The translations under genes and the position numbers were made by a program. This document shows positions 9,798-20,158 of a stretch of 64,000 bases of DNA, piece after piece. The DNA is from Cyathus striatus (Eukaryota; Basidiomycota; Agaricomycetes; Agaricales; Nidulariaceae), in contig JAOVFP010000007.1 in assembly GCA_025738555.1 (NCBI GenBank), positions 5,383,071 to 5,447,070 of the forward strand, written 5' to 3'. Each line of letters opens with the position of its first letter. The first letter of the stretch is position 1. The notes under the pieces are model-generated. The model saw nothing but the letters and a program-made list of their open reading frames with translations, was not told the origin of the DNA and ran no database searches.

Positions 9798-10798
9798 CCA
9801 ATGCATAGACAAAATGTTTGCTGTTGTTGTAAAGTGCTGAGAGTCGATAACAAAGAGTTGCTAGAAAGAGAGTTATCAAAATTTTTATCTGTGGCAGAGA
9901 AAGAGACAAAATATCAACCCTGACAAAGATATATAAGAAGAGTTATCACATAGGATTTTGTATAATCTATGAGTGTACCTACAAATCAGATTAGAAATGT
10001 AGCAGAGGCCTAGGGTATTTGTCTACTTACAACTGAATGGATACATTAGAACCAGAACCATAATAAAACCATTGATTCGTACAACTAGTTCGAATCGTGG
10101 TCAGGTGCTGTAGTCCATACAAGCTATAATAATGGATAACATACACTCTGCGAGACAGAATGCGGAATAAATGCTATAAAAAGGCAAACTAGGTGTGGAT
10201 AATTCAAAGAAACATGTAATAAGCATATCTTACCAGTATACCACTGGAAACTAGACATATTTGATCCATCGTGTCTGTAAAATCTATGAGGTGGAACGTC
10301 GCACTCACATAGCGAATATATCTCCAATATAACGAGTCTGCCAGTAATAGACTACATTATTTCGGAATTGCGACAGCTACCCAACACACGGAACTTACTG
10401 TAATAAACAAAATCTTGGAACTTGTCCAAGGTTTGCTCTTTTAGAATTAAGCATAATTGAAGTTAAATTATGACAGCGGTATTGAGTCATTTCAAAACCT
10501 ACAAACCCATATGTATTTGACCTAAAGAGACGTGGGTCATAATCAAGTCGTGGTATTTTTTTGTTGCCACATACTTCAGCATCTATGGTACAGGCTTCAT
10601 AACATGTATCAATGGAAAAGTGGACACGTCAAAGTAAAAGTTGAGGTCCAGCAACTAACCATGATCATATAGAGTTATCAAGATGGTGACGACTGTGAAA
10701 CAATCAAAACAAACATCATAGTGCCGGACACTACATGAACACGTATGTAGCGTACTCCGAAGTATCATAACTGTCTGTACTTCTGTGACAATATCCAT

Positions 10799-12652
10799 GA
10801 GGACAGGTAGGTATCGATACTTTATAGCTTGAATAATAAAATGACACTGTTGGTCATGGTTAATGCTTGTGAAACAGCGAGAGGGAGGTGGTGATAGGTA
10901 GCGATGATGATGATTGAACTTGTACGCATAGTCTCGAGTTATTTATGCATTCATCTTCAGCTCCAGGTTGATATTCTTATTCAGTTTATTTCTAATTTCT
11001 TTACTTCTTCCTTTTCGTCATTCTATTTTCAATACTCCTTCATATTCCGTCTTTTACTGGAGTGTCAAGTAGTATGTAACATTTGAATCTCAAAGCTTAA
11101 AAGAACCGCGTGCATGGATGATAAATTTATACATATGTTCCTGATTTCCGACAAAGGTTGTCACACACGGTTTCAATCCTATTCAATCTAGCGTGGGTCA
11201 ATGATGTGCTACTTTGAATATCAAAAAAAAAAAAATTCTTACATTGAAACATGTAAGAAATCTAACGTTAGTAACACACATGCATTAACACTGCAGGGAA
11301 TCGCCATTGAAACCATCGAATCTATTCTGTCCATTTGAGTTTATATATATTATATTGGCTAGAGTTAATCGTGATGTATTTTAAACATCGGAGGACAACT
11401 GGAACAGTGAGGTCACTAATTAATAGTGGAGACAATGAAATTACTCCTGCGGTCTACAGGAACTTTGGAAGGTTCAAGGTTTGAGTGCATACACCCATAC
11501 ATTCACAGCCTTTATTACTAGTTTAGTACAGCTCAAGTAGTGCTTTACAAATGAATCACCTTGCTTGCAAGGTATTCTGTCCGGGTTAAAATGGGTTGCA
11601 CTTTTCGACCTTCACATGCACTCTCCCACGATCACCTGTTTTCACTCAGCTCTCCCCTCACTTCGTTCTTTTACAGGCTTTCAACTTGCCTCTTTCATCT
11701 TTTTCATTCTCTCTATGTACGCTCTCCTCTCTTTTCTTTCTACTGCAATGTAAGCCGTGGCACATGGTAGAGTTTGACACGTCAGGTATACATCCTCTCC
11801 CTGCTCGTAGCATGGGGAGCGAGCTAGATACAACTCTATACCATAGGCGGAAGCCTATATAGTATAAAATAAAGGGAAATTTTAGTTATGGTACTATATA
11901 ATGCTATGTAGCATCAGCCAGAAAACCCAGACTTTGTGGATGTTATCAGGCCAGGAATGTATTGAAACCAACTCCTTCATGCAACTGTTGAACTCGTTTT
12001 TGAACTCACTTATTATCTGCTACAAGGTAACCATTCTAACTATCCTCGTATTTGATACACTGCTATTTGCAATTCGTACTATATTCCCTCCTCCTCCTTA
12101 CGCCATTATGGAATCCCGCAAACCTGATCAATGTATTGCATCCTCTAGTAGACATACTGCTTATTAATGTTCTATTCAATATGTACTCCTTATCTCAGAG
12201 TCTCAGACAAATTTACGTCATTTACTTACTTACTTTTTGTTTTACTAATAAGTGCAAGCAAGGTTTTCGTCGATGAAGTCGACACTTCCGAGTTGACTAA
12301 AAGTTTGAAAAAGGTAAGTGCATTAACTTTACCCACTGACGTGACTACTACAGCTTTCCTTTCGTGTTCACTTTAGACTTCGACGAAGCTGTACTATTTA
12401 GAGACTCGAGCTGTTAAGTAGGCATGTCACAGGCCAAACCATGTGTAGATTTTGCCTAGGAAAGCAGTGGGAAGGCAACCTTACATATTTAGTACAAGGT
12501 GAATGGCCTTATTTATTATGTACACAAACGCGCGAGCGACTGGTTTGGAGTCTGCATCAATACGTGATAGACGCTTTCCGATAAGTATCCATGGGTAAGT
12601 TACTGTCTTCTTCTCCTCCCATCCTATTGTTCTTCCCTTCAAACCTTCAACC
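10799..12652. other. Interval without a supported gene
   Basis: AT-rich and multiply stopped in all frames. It has a 13-base A run near 11223-11235. Open frames of 60-90 codons at 11.56-12.38 kb are pyrimidine-rich, overlap one another and show no motif. The segment just before 12653 is the likely promoter and leader of the F-box gene. Confidence 0.4.
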
Positions 12653-14582
12653 ATGAAAAAGGTACTAGTATTTGAAGTTATGGAAGGTTTACATACTAAT
12701 TCTCAAATCTTTGATTGCAGTGGGCCTCTAGGATTTCAAACGGTGGATACTCCACTTCCAAATCAAGTTCCGAACGCGATGGCATGCAAGCAGTTTCAAA
12801 CTCTCCTACTAAGAATCTCATACCAGACGTTCTTGTGAAGATTTTTATGCATTGCTTGGACATCGACACTTCCGGACCCATCCCTATTCTAGAGACACCA
12901 GTACTTTACCTCGCGCAAATTTGCTTTTTTTGGCGTTCCGTTGCGCTTTCGACCCCACTGCTATGGGTTGGGTTACCAAAGATACTTGTCACTCCGCACG
13001 ATAAGAAGAGGAGAAATATTGCATGTTTTAAAGAGCAATTGAAACGTTCTGATCCCTGCCCAGTATCATTCCAGCTTGAGGCCCAGGACAAAGCTAGTAT
13101 AGTGCCCTTTCTTTCTGTACTTATGGAACATATGCACAGATGGAGATTGGTGTCAATATCAACAGACATTAAGGGATTCAGTCTTCTAGGCAGGGCATTC
13201 AAAGAAAATATCGCTACTCTGGAGTTGTTACGGTTGGTACTGTTGCACATTGAACCAAGTGCGTGTAATAATTGTTCAATTCCCAAAGCTATCATTACTC
13301 ATGATCATCGGATGCATCGCCTCTAGATGAATTATCAAACGTGATGGGGAACGTATGGGAATTCCCTCGTTTAACCAAGCTCATGCTTAGATTCGGGGCT
13401 AACAACTTCTACCCATGCGACATGCTAACTACGTTCCTTGGTCATCTGGTTACACCATCGTTGCAGGAATTACATGTTAACTGCTATGAGTTTGATTCAA
13501 AGCTCGTCAGTGAAACCAAGAAACTGGTGCTGCGATCCCGATGTAGTTTATTACATCTCAGTTTATGTGCTGATATGGGATCATCTCATAATCCAGGAGA
13601 TCTTGCCAGTTTACTTTTGCATACTCCTTCACTTCGGGTACTCGAAATAAGCCATATCGAAACTATCGACTTAGAGAAGCTTTGCCTACACAATGTAGAG
13701 TGTAGCAAACCATTGGTTCCCTCTCTTGCATATCTGGTTGTTTATGCTGTTAGGAACAGAGAATTTAACTATCCTCTGTTGTCTACACTGGGTCTCTCAC
13801 GCTGCGACTTTGCTTGGAAGATGGCCGATGGCTCTATAGTTGGCTTGGATAATCATGGTTGTTGCTCATTAGAAATACTCATCTACGTGCCTCGGAATCA
13901 CGCAGGTTCTTCTCATATAATGGCACACGAAAAACTTGAAGGATTATCTATCGTAGAACCTGATCCAAGACTTACATTATATTTTAACCCGTGGCAAAAT
14001 GAGCCGTTGTGTCATGGCGCTGATATGGTCCAAGTTTTACGTCACACTTCGGATATTGATAATTTATTCACCATCCTTGAAACCTATCAAATTCCAGGCC
14101 CTGAATTCTTTCAGGTAAAATATTACCCTCTTTATAAATCATTCTCAGCCTGATAGAATGCATACCAGACAACTCACATTCATCTTCATCTCCACGATAT
14201 TAAAGTGGGTTCGATGCAGTGGTATCCCGGCACCGATTACCCACAGCGCGCTGCTAAAATTCTCAACAAATGGAAACCTATGCTTACGGAATGTGTTTCG
14301 AAACGGAGGTGGGGAATTAACGGACGATTTATCCAGTATGTCCCAATGGACTGTGGTACGTACGGTTTACTATTCAATATATCCTTCTCGTGAATTTTGT
14401 ATTTCACAGAGATAAGGGAGTCAACAGACATTATATTTGGACTGTTGGGTTGTGAGTATCAGAAGTTTGTAGATCTCAGGTTTAACTCGGGGAAGGAATG
14501 GGACCCCCAAGTCCAGGCTGCAGTGACTGTTTCGGCCGGAGGTTCCAAAAAAATTGCTAATATGGAACATATTTGGAACTAG
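12653..14582 (+). CDS. F-box/leucine-rich-like protein
   Basis: Five coding exons: 12653-12661, 12721-13258, 13327-14114, 14157-14355 and 14410-14582. They join in frame to 568 residues. The first exon codes only Met-Lys-Lys; the start was chosen because it gives a clean donor and phase 0 into the next exon. The F-box-like segment (about residues 35-75) has IPDVLVKIFMHCL, then QICFFWRSVALSTPLLW, the pattern common in Agaricomycete F-box proteins (PPEIL.EIF..C followed by VC..WR.IAL.TP.LW). The rest is Leu-rich and resembles irregular leucine-rich repeats used for substrate binding. By family it would link a substrate to Skp1 in an SCF ubiquitin ligase; the substrate is unknown. Confidence 0.8.
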
Positions 14583-15200
14583 GGATTACACATGTGAAGT
14601 GCTTACGGCTAGTAAATTTTATCAATTATGCAGCGTACAGTCACGTATCATATGCTTCATCTGACATTCCAATATTACTCATTTTATTTTACGCTTGGCT
14701 ACTATATTTAATAGTGAATCAGAAAACCAGGCTTCACTGTGAAAAGCTGGACAATCAATTCCTCGAAGTCCAGCTCAATGCTCAGAATTTTATTTTCAAT
14801 TACTTCCGAGTCGTGTTTCAGCTATGTTCTGTCATTCTTTTCCAATCCTTAATCCGAGACCCATCATTCACCATTGTTTCCGTAGTAGTTTATTCACTTC
14901 AGATTTAATTATTTTACTCAGTTCATAATTTGCTATATTATCTTTACAGCTCTCGAATCAAGTTTTAAGTACTTTGCCTTGCACTCTTTCGGTCTCGAAG
15001 TTTAATATGTTCTACACTTGATTTTTTTCTTTTTTTCAAAAAAAAATCCCCCTCACTAATATTCTACTTAATCACCTTAAAAACTCCCTAGATCAAACAG
15101 ACCCCCCGATCGACATTGTCTTCATTTAGATACACGCAAATCGAATCTATACCTCTTCAAATGTACAATAGAGATATAAAATAGGCAAACGATTACACCG
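14583..15200. other. Interval without a supported gene
   Basis: Downstream of the F-box gene and very T-rich. An open frame of about 110 codons at 14573-14908 is compositionally AT-driven and overlaps the F-box stop. It is probably 3' untranslated region and spacer. Confidence 0.4.
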
Positions 15201-15301
15201 GCATTAATGGGGTAGTGGTAACCTGGGTCGTTGCCATCAAGTATAACAATACTTTTGGGAAATATGTCGACCCGCCGGGGGTTTGATTCCCTCTTAATGC
15301 A
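15201..15301 (+). tRNA. tRNA-Gly(GCC): tRNA-Gly(GCC), 30-base intron, altered T-loop
   Basis: Acceptor stem GCATTAA pairs with TTAATGC, followed by discriminator A. D-arm, anticodon stem GGTCG/CGACC and T-arm all fold. The anticodon loop reads T-T-GCC-A, then an intron at the canonical position one base 3' of the anticodon. The intron is 30 bases and contains AAGTAT-AACA-ATACTT, itself a hairpin. The T-loop is TTTGATT, so conserved C56 is T, which would weaken the G19-C56 tertiary pair. A TTTTT terminator lies at 15326-15330. It may be a weakened copy of the next tRNA. Confidence 0.85.
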
Positions 15302-15845
15302 TGTACTGCCACGAATTTCGTGATATTTTTGGTTCTATATGCTGTAATAGCATATTCTTGAGGAGCGATAAATGTACCAGTTATTTGAGATATTTGATGT
15401 AATACTTGTGCAGAGTGGATTTTTAAAGAAAAACTTCAAATGGCACATGTGGGAATATTTTGTAGATCGTGTTTATAGTGATGAGCGTTGTTCGCGTTCT
15501 CATATCACCCATTTTGTACTTAAATAATAAATTAACGGCAACGCAGATGAGGTTGTGTATTGGATGTACAAGCCTTTGGTAGTTTTGGAGAGATTATTAA
15601 TGCCAACTTGTTTCCTTGCGCGGGCATGTAGCGAGGTGATTAATTTACTGCCTTTACACCATTGTAAGCTTCCTGCATTCACTTTTACTTTGCTGTTATT
15701 TCTATATAGTTTGACAATTAGTGCATCTGAGATATATTGGTTTATAGCACTGAGCATAATAATTTGTACCAAGTCCATCCTCTGAGTAATGTCTTATATT
15801 GTTATCATCTCTGTACTCGATCCACTATTGATCCCTGCTTTGCAA
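15302..15845. other. Spacer between the two tRNA-Gly genes
   Basis: No gene supported. Apparent open frames of 76-92 codons on both strands at 15.50-15.79 kb overlap each other and show no motif. Confidence 0.4.
15326..15330 (+). terminator. Pol III T-run terminator of the first tRNA-Gly
   Basis: TTTTT 25 bases after the tRNA end. Confidence 0.6.
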
Positions 15846-15929
15846 GCATTAATGGGGTAGTGGTAACCTGGGTCGTTGCCATTTGAGAAATATCTCGACC
15901 CGCCGGGGGTTCGATTCCCTCTTAATGCA
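15846..15929 (+). tRNA. tRNA-Gly(GCC): tRNA-Gly(GCC), 13-base intron
   Basis: Same mature sequence as 15201-15301 except for a normal TTCGATT T-loop. Acceptor GCATTAA/TTAATGC, anticodon stem GGTCG/CGACC, anticodon GCC and discriminator A are present. The intron is only 13 bases (TTTGAGAAATATC), so the mature tRNA is 71 bases before CCA addition. TTTTT at 15946-15950 is the terminator. This is the better candidate for a functional gene of the pair. Confidence 0.9.
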
Positions 15930-16268
15930 TGCAAGTACGTTCCACTTTTTAACTTTTTATTTTATATTATCAGTTATCGATAGAATATGCATGGTCAAAC
16001 AGCTTCTTAATACACTATATTTTATCTGTACAGCAGTCTCAACAGCTAGTTGATGTAATGGGCACATTGCAAGTGCGTGTTTGGAAGGATATAGAAAGAT
16101 TTAGAAGGCTCTGGAATATACTCCAAAAGAGGAAATGTAGCACAGCCACCCAGCAGCAAAATCTTTTTCGATCAATGACTGATTTCGTGTACTTAATAGA
16201 TTTGATTCGCTTTTTCCACTTTACACCTTTTCATCGTCCCCCATCTTTACTCTTTTTCTTCTACTACC
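15930..16268. other. Upstream region of the Hsp110 gene
   Basis: Contains a pyrimidine-rich block at about 16205-16268 before the ATG, typical of fungal core promoters. GAA triplets at 16095-16125 are spaced about 9-10 bases but do not form a canonical heat-shock element (GAAnnTTC). Confidence 0.35.
15946..15950 (+). terminator. Pol III T-run terminator of the second tRNA-Gly
   Basis: TTTTT 17 bases after the tRNA end, with a further T5 run at about 15954. Confidence 0.65.
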
Positions 16269-18854
16269 ATGGCTGTTGTTGGCATTGATTTCGGTACTCT
16301 TCACTCTAAGGTTCGTACATTGGCTCATTAAAGTCCATTTCATTCTGATAGTCTCCTGCAGATTGGTGTCGCCAGACATCGAGGAATCGATATCATCACC
16401 AATGAAGTCTCAAATCGCCAAACACCGTTCGTCCCATTCCTTCTGTACATCTCTAAATATTTCACTAACGACACCCCAGATCCCTAGTAGCCTTCGGCCC
16501 AAGGCAGCGCACCATCGGTGAAGCCGCAAAAACACAAGAAACCTCCAACTTCAAGAACACTGTCGGATCCCTCAAGCGCCTCATCGGCCGCACAGTGAAC
16601 GATCCCCAAGTCCAAGAAGTCGAGAAAAAGTTCATCAACGCCAAGCTCGTCGATGTGAACGGCTCCGTAGGAGTTGAGGTGCGTTTTTAAACCCTTATCA
16701 CTCACCGTAGCAGTCTCATACTGACTCCAAGCCTTTTTTCTTACTTTTATAGGTCAACTACGTAGGCGAGAAGCACACGTTCAGCTATACCCAGCTTGTG
16801 GCGATGTATCTTGGCAAGCTGAGGGATATCGCGGGTGCCGAGCTGAAAGTTGGCGTCACAGATGTTGTCATTGCCGTTCCGGGGTGGTACACCGATATCC
16901 AGCGCCGCGCTCTCCTCGACGCTGCCTCCATTGCTGGTCTCACCACTCTTCGCCTCATCAACGACACCACCGCCACCGCTCTCGGATACGGAATCACCAA
17001 ATCCGATCTCCCTGAACCTGAGTCCCCAAGACACGTCGTCTTCGTCGATGTCGGACACGCCGATCTCTCCGTTTCGGTCGTTGCCTTTGCCAAGGGACAA
17101 CTCACAGTCAAGGCTACCGCATACGACCAGAACATCGGTGGACGCGACATCGACTACGCCCTCGTGAACCACTTTGCTGAGGAGTTCAAGACAAAATATA
17201 AGATTGACGTTATGAACAACCCCAAGGCTATCTTCAGGCTCACTTCTGGCTGCGAGAAGCTCAAGAAGATTCTCTCTGCGAATTCTGATGCCGTGTTGAA
17301 TGTCGAGTCGATTATGACTGATATCGATGCTACGTCCAAGCTTACCAGGGAGGAGCTCGAGGCGCTTATCCAACCTGTCCTTGAGAGGATTGTGCCTACG
17401 CTCCAGAACGCCCTTGCGGAGTCTGGTGTGCCGTTGGATGAGATCGCTGCTATTGAGCTCGTCGGTGGTACCACTCGTGTGCCAGCCGTCAAGCAGAAGA
17501 TCCAAGAGGCCTTCGGCGGAAAGCCCCTCTCCACCACTCTCAACCAGGATGAGGCCATCGCCCGCGGAGCTACCTTCGCCTGCGCCATGCTCTCCCCCGT
17601 CTTCCGCGTCCGTGACTTCCACATCCACGATATCAACCACTACCCTATCAAAGTCCAGTGGGCCGCTACCCCCACCGACCCTGATGAAGACACCGAGCTC
17701 ATCGTCTTCCCTCAAGGTAATAGCATCCCCAGCACCAAGGTGCTCTCGTTCTACCGCAAGGAGCCGTTCACCATTGAGAGTGTGTATGCCATTCCTTCTG
17801 GGCTTCCTGGAGGCATCTCCCCTTGGATCGGTCAGTTCTCGGCGAAAGATGTGCCCGTGGATCCTAAGGGTGATGCTACATGCGTCAAGCTGAAGACGAG
17901 GTTGAACTTGCATGGTGTTATGTCGTTTGAGGCGGCGTATGTTGAGGAGGTGGAGGAGAAGGAGGAGGCGCCTGCTCCTATGGAGGTTGATGCTGGGAAG
18001 GAGGGTGAGGCTCCTGTTGCGCCTAAGAAGAAGAGGATCGTGAAGAAGAAGGAGATCCCGTTCGTCGCGACGAATTCAAGTATTGATAAGACTGTTGTTG
18101 AGGCGTTGAAGGAGCAGGAGAACCAGATGCATGCTGCTGATAAGCTTGTCATCGACACTGAGGTTTGTCTTTCTTTTCTTCTATGATAGGTTGGTGCTGA
18201 TGTGTGTTTTTGTAGGATCGTAAGAATGCTCTTGAGGAGTACGTTTACGATACCCGTGGCAAGCTTGATGATCGTCTTGCACCCTTCGTCAAGGCTGATG
18301 AAAAATCTGCTCTTCTCGCTGCGCTCTCTGAGGCTGAGGAGTGGTTGTACACTGAGGAAGGCGAGGACGCTACCAAGTCCGCCTACGTCCAGCGTCTCGA
18401 TGCACTCAAGGCTCTCGGCGATCCCATCACCTTCCGCTACAAGGAAACCGAGGAGCGCCAACGCTCCATCGCCCAGCTTCGCGAGACACTGAACACATAC
18501 ATGTCGCAAGCCACCTCCAGCGAGGAGAAGTTCGCGCACATTGATGAGAAGGACAAGCAGTCTGTCGTTGAGAAGGTCGCGACTGTGCAGAAGTGGCTTG
18601 AGGATCAGATCGTGAGGCAGGCTGAGAGGGCGAAGAATGAGAACCCTGTCTTGACGAGCGCGGAGATTTCGAAGAGGAGGGATGAGGTGATTTACTTTGC
18701 TACGCCTATTCTTACTAGGCCTAAGCCTAAGCCTCCTGTTGTTCCTGGGTCGGGGACGCAAACTCCCAAGGGCGAGGAGCCTGCTGCTGAGGAGAAGAAG
18801 GAGCAGCCACCTAAGGAGGCTGAGAGCGGTCCTTCGGAGATGGATGTCGATTAG
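16269..18854 (+). CDS. SSE1: Hsp110/Sse1-family Hsp70-like chaperone
   Basis: Five exons: 16269-16310, 16362-16426, 16480-16678, 16753-18162 and 18216-18854, 784 residues. It begins MAVVGIDFGTLHSK, the Sse1 signature in which GTLHSK replaces the canonical Hsp70 GTTNS region. The nucleotide-binding domain (about 1-390) has VFVDVGHADLSVSV and ELVGGTTRVPAV. Then come a beta domain, an acidic/basic linker with KEEAPAPMEVDAG and a helical C-terminal domain ending PSEMDVD. Length fits the family (yeast Sse1 is 693 residues, animal Hsp110s about 850). Sse1 proteins act in the cytosol as nucleotide-exchange factors for Hsp70 and as holdases in disaggregation. Codon use is GC-rich in the third position, unlike nearby genes, consistent with high expression. 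Confidence 0.95.
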
Positions 18855-20158
18855 ATTGCATGATTTGTTCGGTTTTTTGCTATGATGGACGGATAGATAA
18901 TGTAGAAGTTTGGAAGACTGAAAAATAGTAGTGTACCAATTCTTAACTTACAGTACTCAAGTGTTACGCTTTACGACTCACTGCCCGGGCCCCTACCCAC
19001 TCTACTACATACATGCACGCATTACATATGGTTGATTTTCAAATTGCTTTTTCGTTTGTGTATAATTGGTATTGCAAGATTTTTTGTTATACTTACTCTC
19101 ACTAGTATTCGTAGTATATATACATACTCTGAGCGATTGTGCAATAGAAGAATTATTGTTGAATGTATATGGCGCTTGTTAGTTAGATTGGCGCTGGGAT
19201 CGACGATCGGTGCCAGTGAGTGCGCGATGTTGGCGCTTTGACTTTGCTTTGCTTTGACCTTTAAATTCTGAAAATCTCCGGAATCCGGATCTATCATGAT
19301 CAATACCTTTAAGCTTTCGATATCCGCAGTTAACGTCATAATATTCCCGAGATAAGCGCAACATTAGCGGAAGTGCAACCGTTCTTTGGCTGTTTTTGTA
19401 CTACAGCGCGATGGTAGTTAGCTGTATAGCAGGAGTGGCGTCGCGAGCGGTCCGACTCGCAGAGTGACTAGTGAACGTTAAATGTTTAGCGTCAAGAGTC
19501 AAGACATTCTGGGATACACAATGGGCCCTGGCCCCTGTTGGCAGCGTCATCATCGGTGTCTGATTCTGATGTCTACCTCCGAAGCAGATTCCATTCGGAG
19601 CGTTTGTATCTGCCATGGTCAAGGAGAGAAACCATTTTCCAGTTCATTCAAGCTGAACAGGATGTATTGGCTCCTGAAATTGTTGGTCGCGAGCCGCACA
19701 GATCAATTTTGAAATTGACGTTTGGTGAAAATACCGACGGGAATATCATTATGTACGGGGTTGAAAGGCTTTCAATTTGCGCGGTCGGACCTCTGTTTTC
19801 AGTCCGAGGAATGTATTTCTGGTGAAACGTTCATTATCTTCAGAGCGGAGGAATATGAATAATGACATGACCTTCTACGGTCTCCGTTATGCGTGAATGA
19901 GGCCATATTTATTGCGACGAACGATAAACAGCATTCCCAGGGGGGTGGAAAGCTGGTGTGAAGACTACCGAGGATACAAATACAAAAGTGCGTGTAACGA
20001 TAGTAGACAGCCGGAAGGGAAACCAAGAAGAACCGCGTCTCGATAGCAAAGTGTCCGATAAAAGATAACAATAAAAAAGGCTACAAAAGTATAAGTGTCC
20101 AGATACCAAGTGTCTATTTCCTGCACGACCTACGGGTCACAACTCACTAGTATACATC
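18855..20158. other. Interval without a supported gene
   Basis: Between the Hsp110 stop and the 3' end of the minus-strand membrane protein gene. An open frame reaching 19825 (+) has no homology I recognise and no splice context, so I did not call it. Confidence 0.4.

Larger units (their letters stand above)
4471..10798 (-). pseudogene. DUF6533-type multipass membrane protein gene, split by a Copia insertion
   Basis: Reading the minus strand with short introns gives pieces in the order of this fungal family. ATG is near 10798. An N-terminal segment near 10.7-10.6 kb gives LYDH-ACTIDAEV, and near 10.4-10.3 kb KPWTSSKILFIT-TRYIGD matches the DUF6533 pattern (YDH..T...EV...W...K.LF...RY). An RLSALYNNSKHFVYALG segment equivalent to the family's R.YALY motif follows at about 9.85-9.79 kb. 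After the transposon comes FLFILEILGTIGIVLC, then another helix (PYWIIIVVFEIILFS, near 4.9 kb) and a final helix ending at TAA 4471-4473. The transposon interrupts the helix following the RLSALY motif. One in-frame TGA also appears near 10.1 kb, though an intron there cannot be excluded. The family is abundant in mushrooms and its function is unknown. The gene is almost certainly inactive. Confidence 0.7.

Noticed and set aside
16095..16130. Heat-shock element upstream of the Hsp110 gene
   Set aside because: GAA triplets are present but spacing and orientation do not match alternating GAA/TTC pentamers.
19505..19825. Possible plus-strand coding fragment reading RSRFHSERLYLPWSRRE
   Set aside because: Looks somewhat protein-like but has no start, splice context or recognised family.
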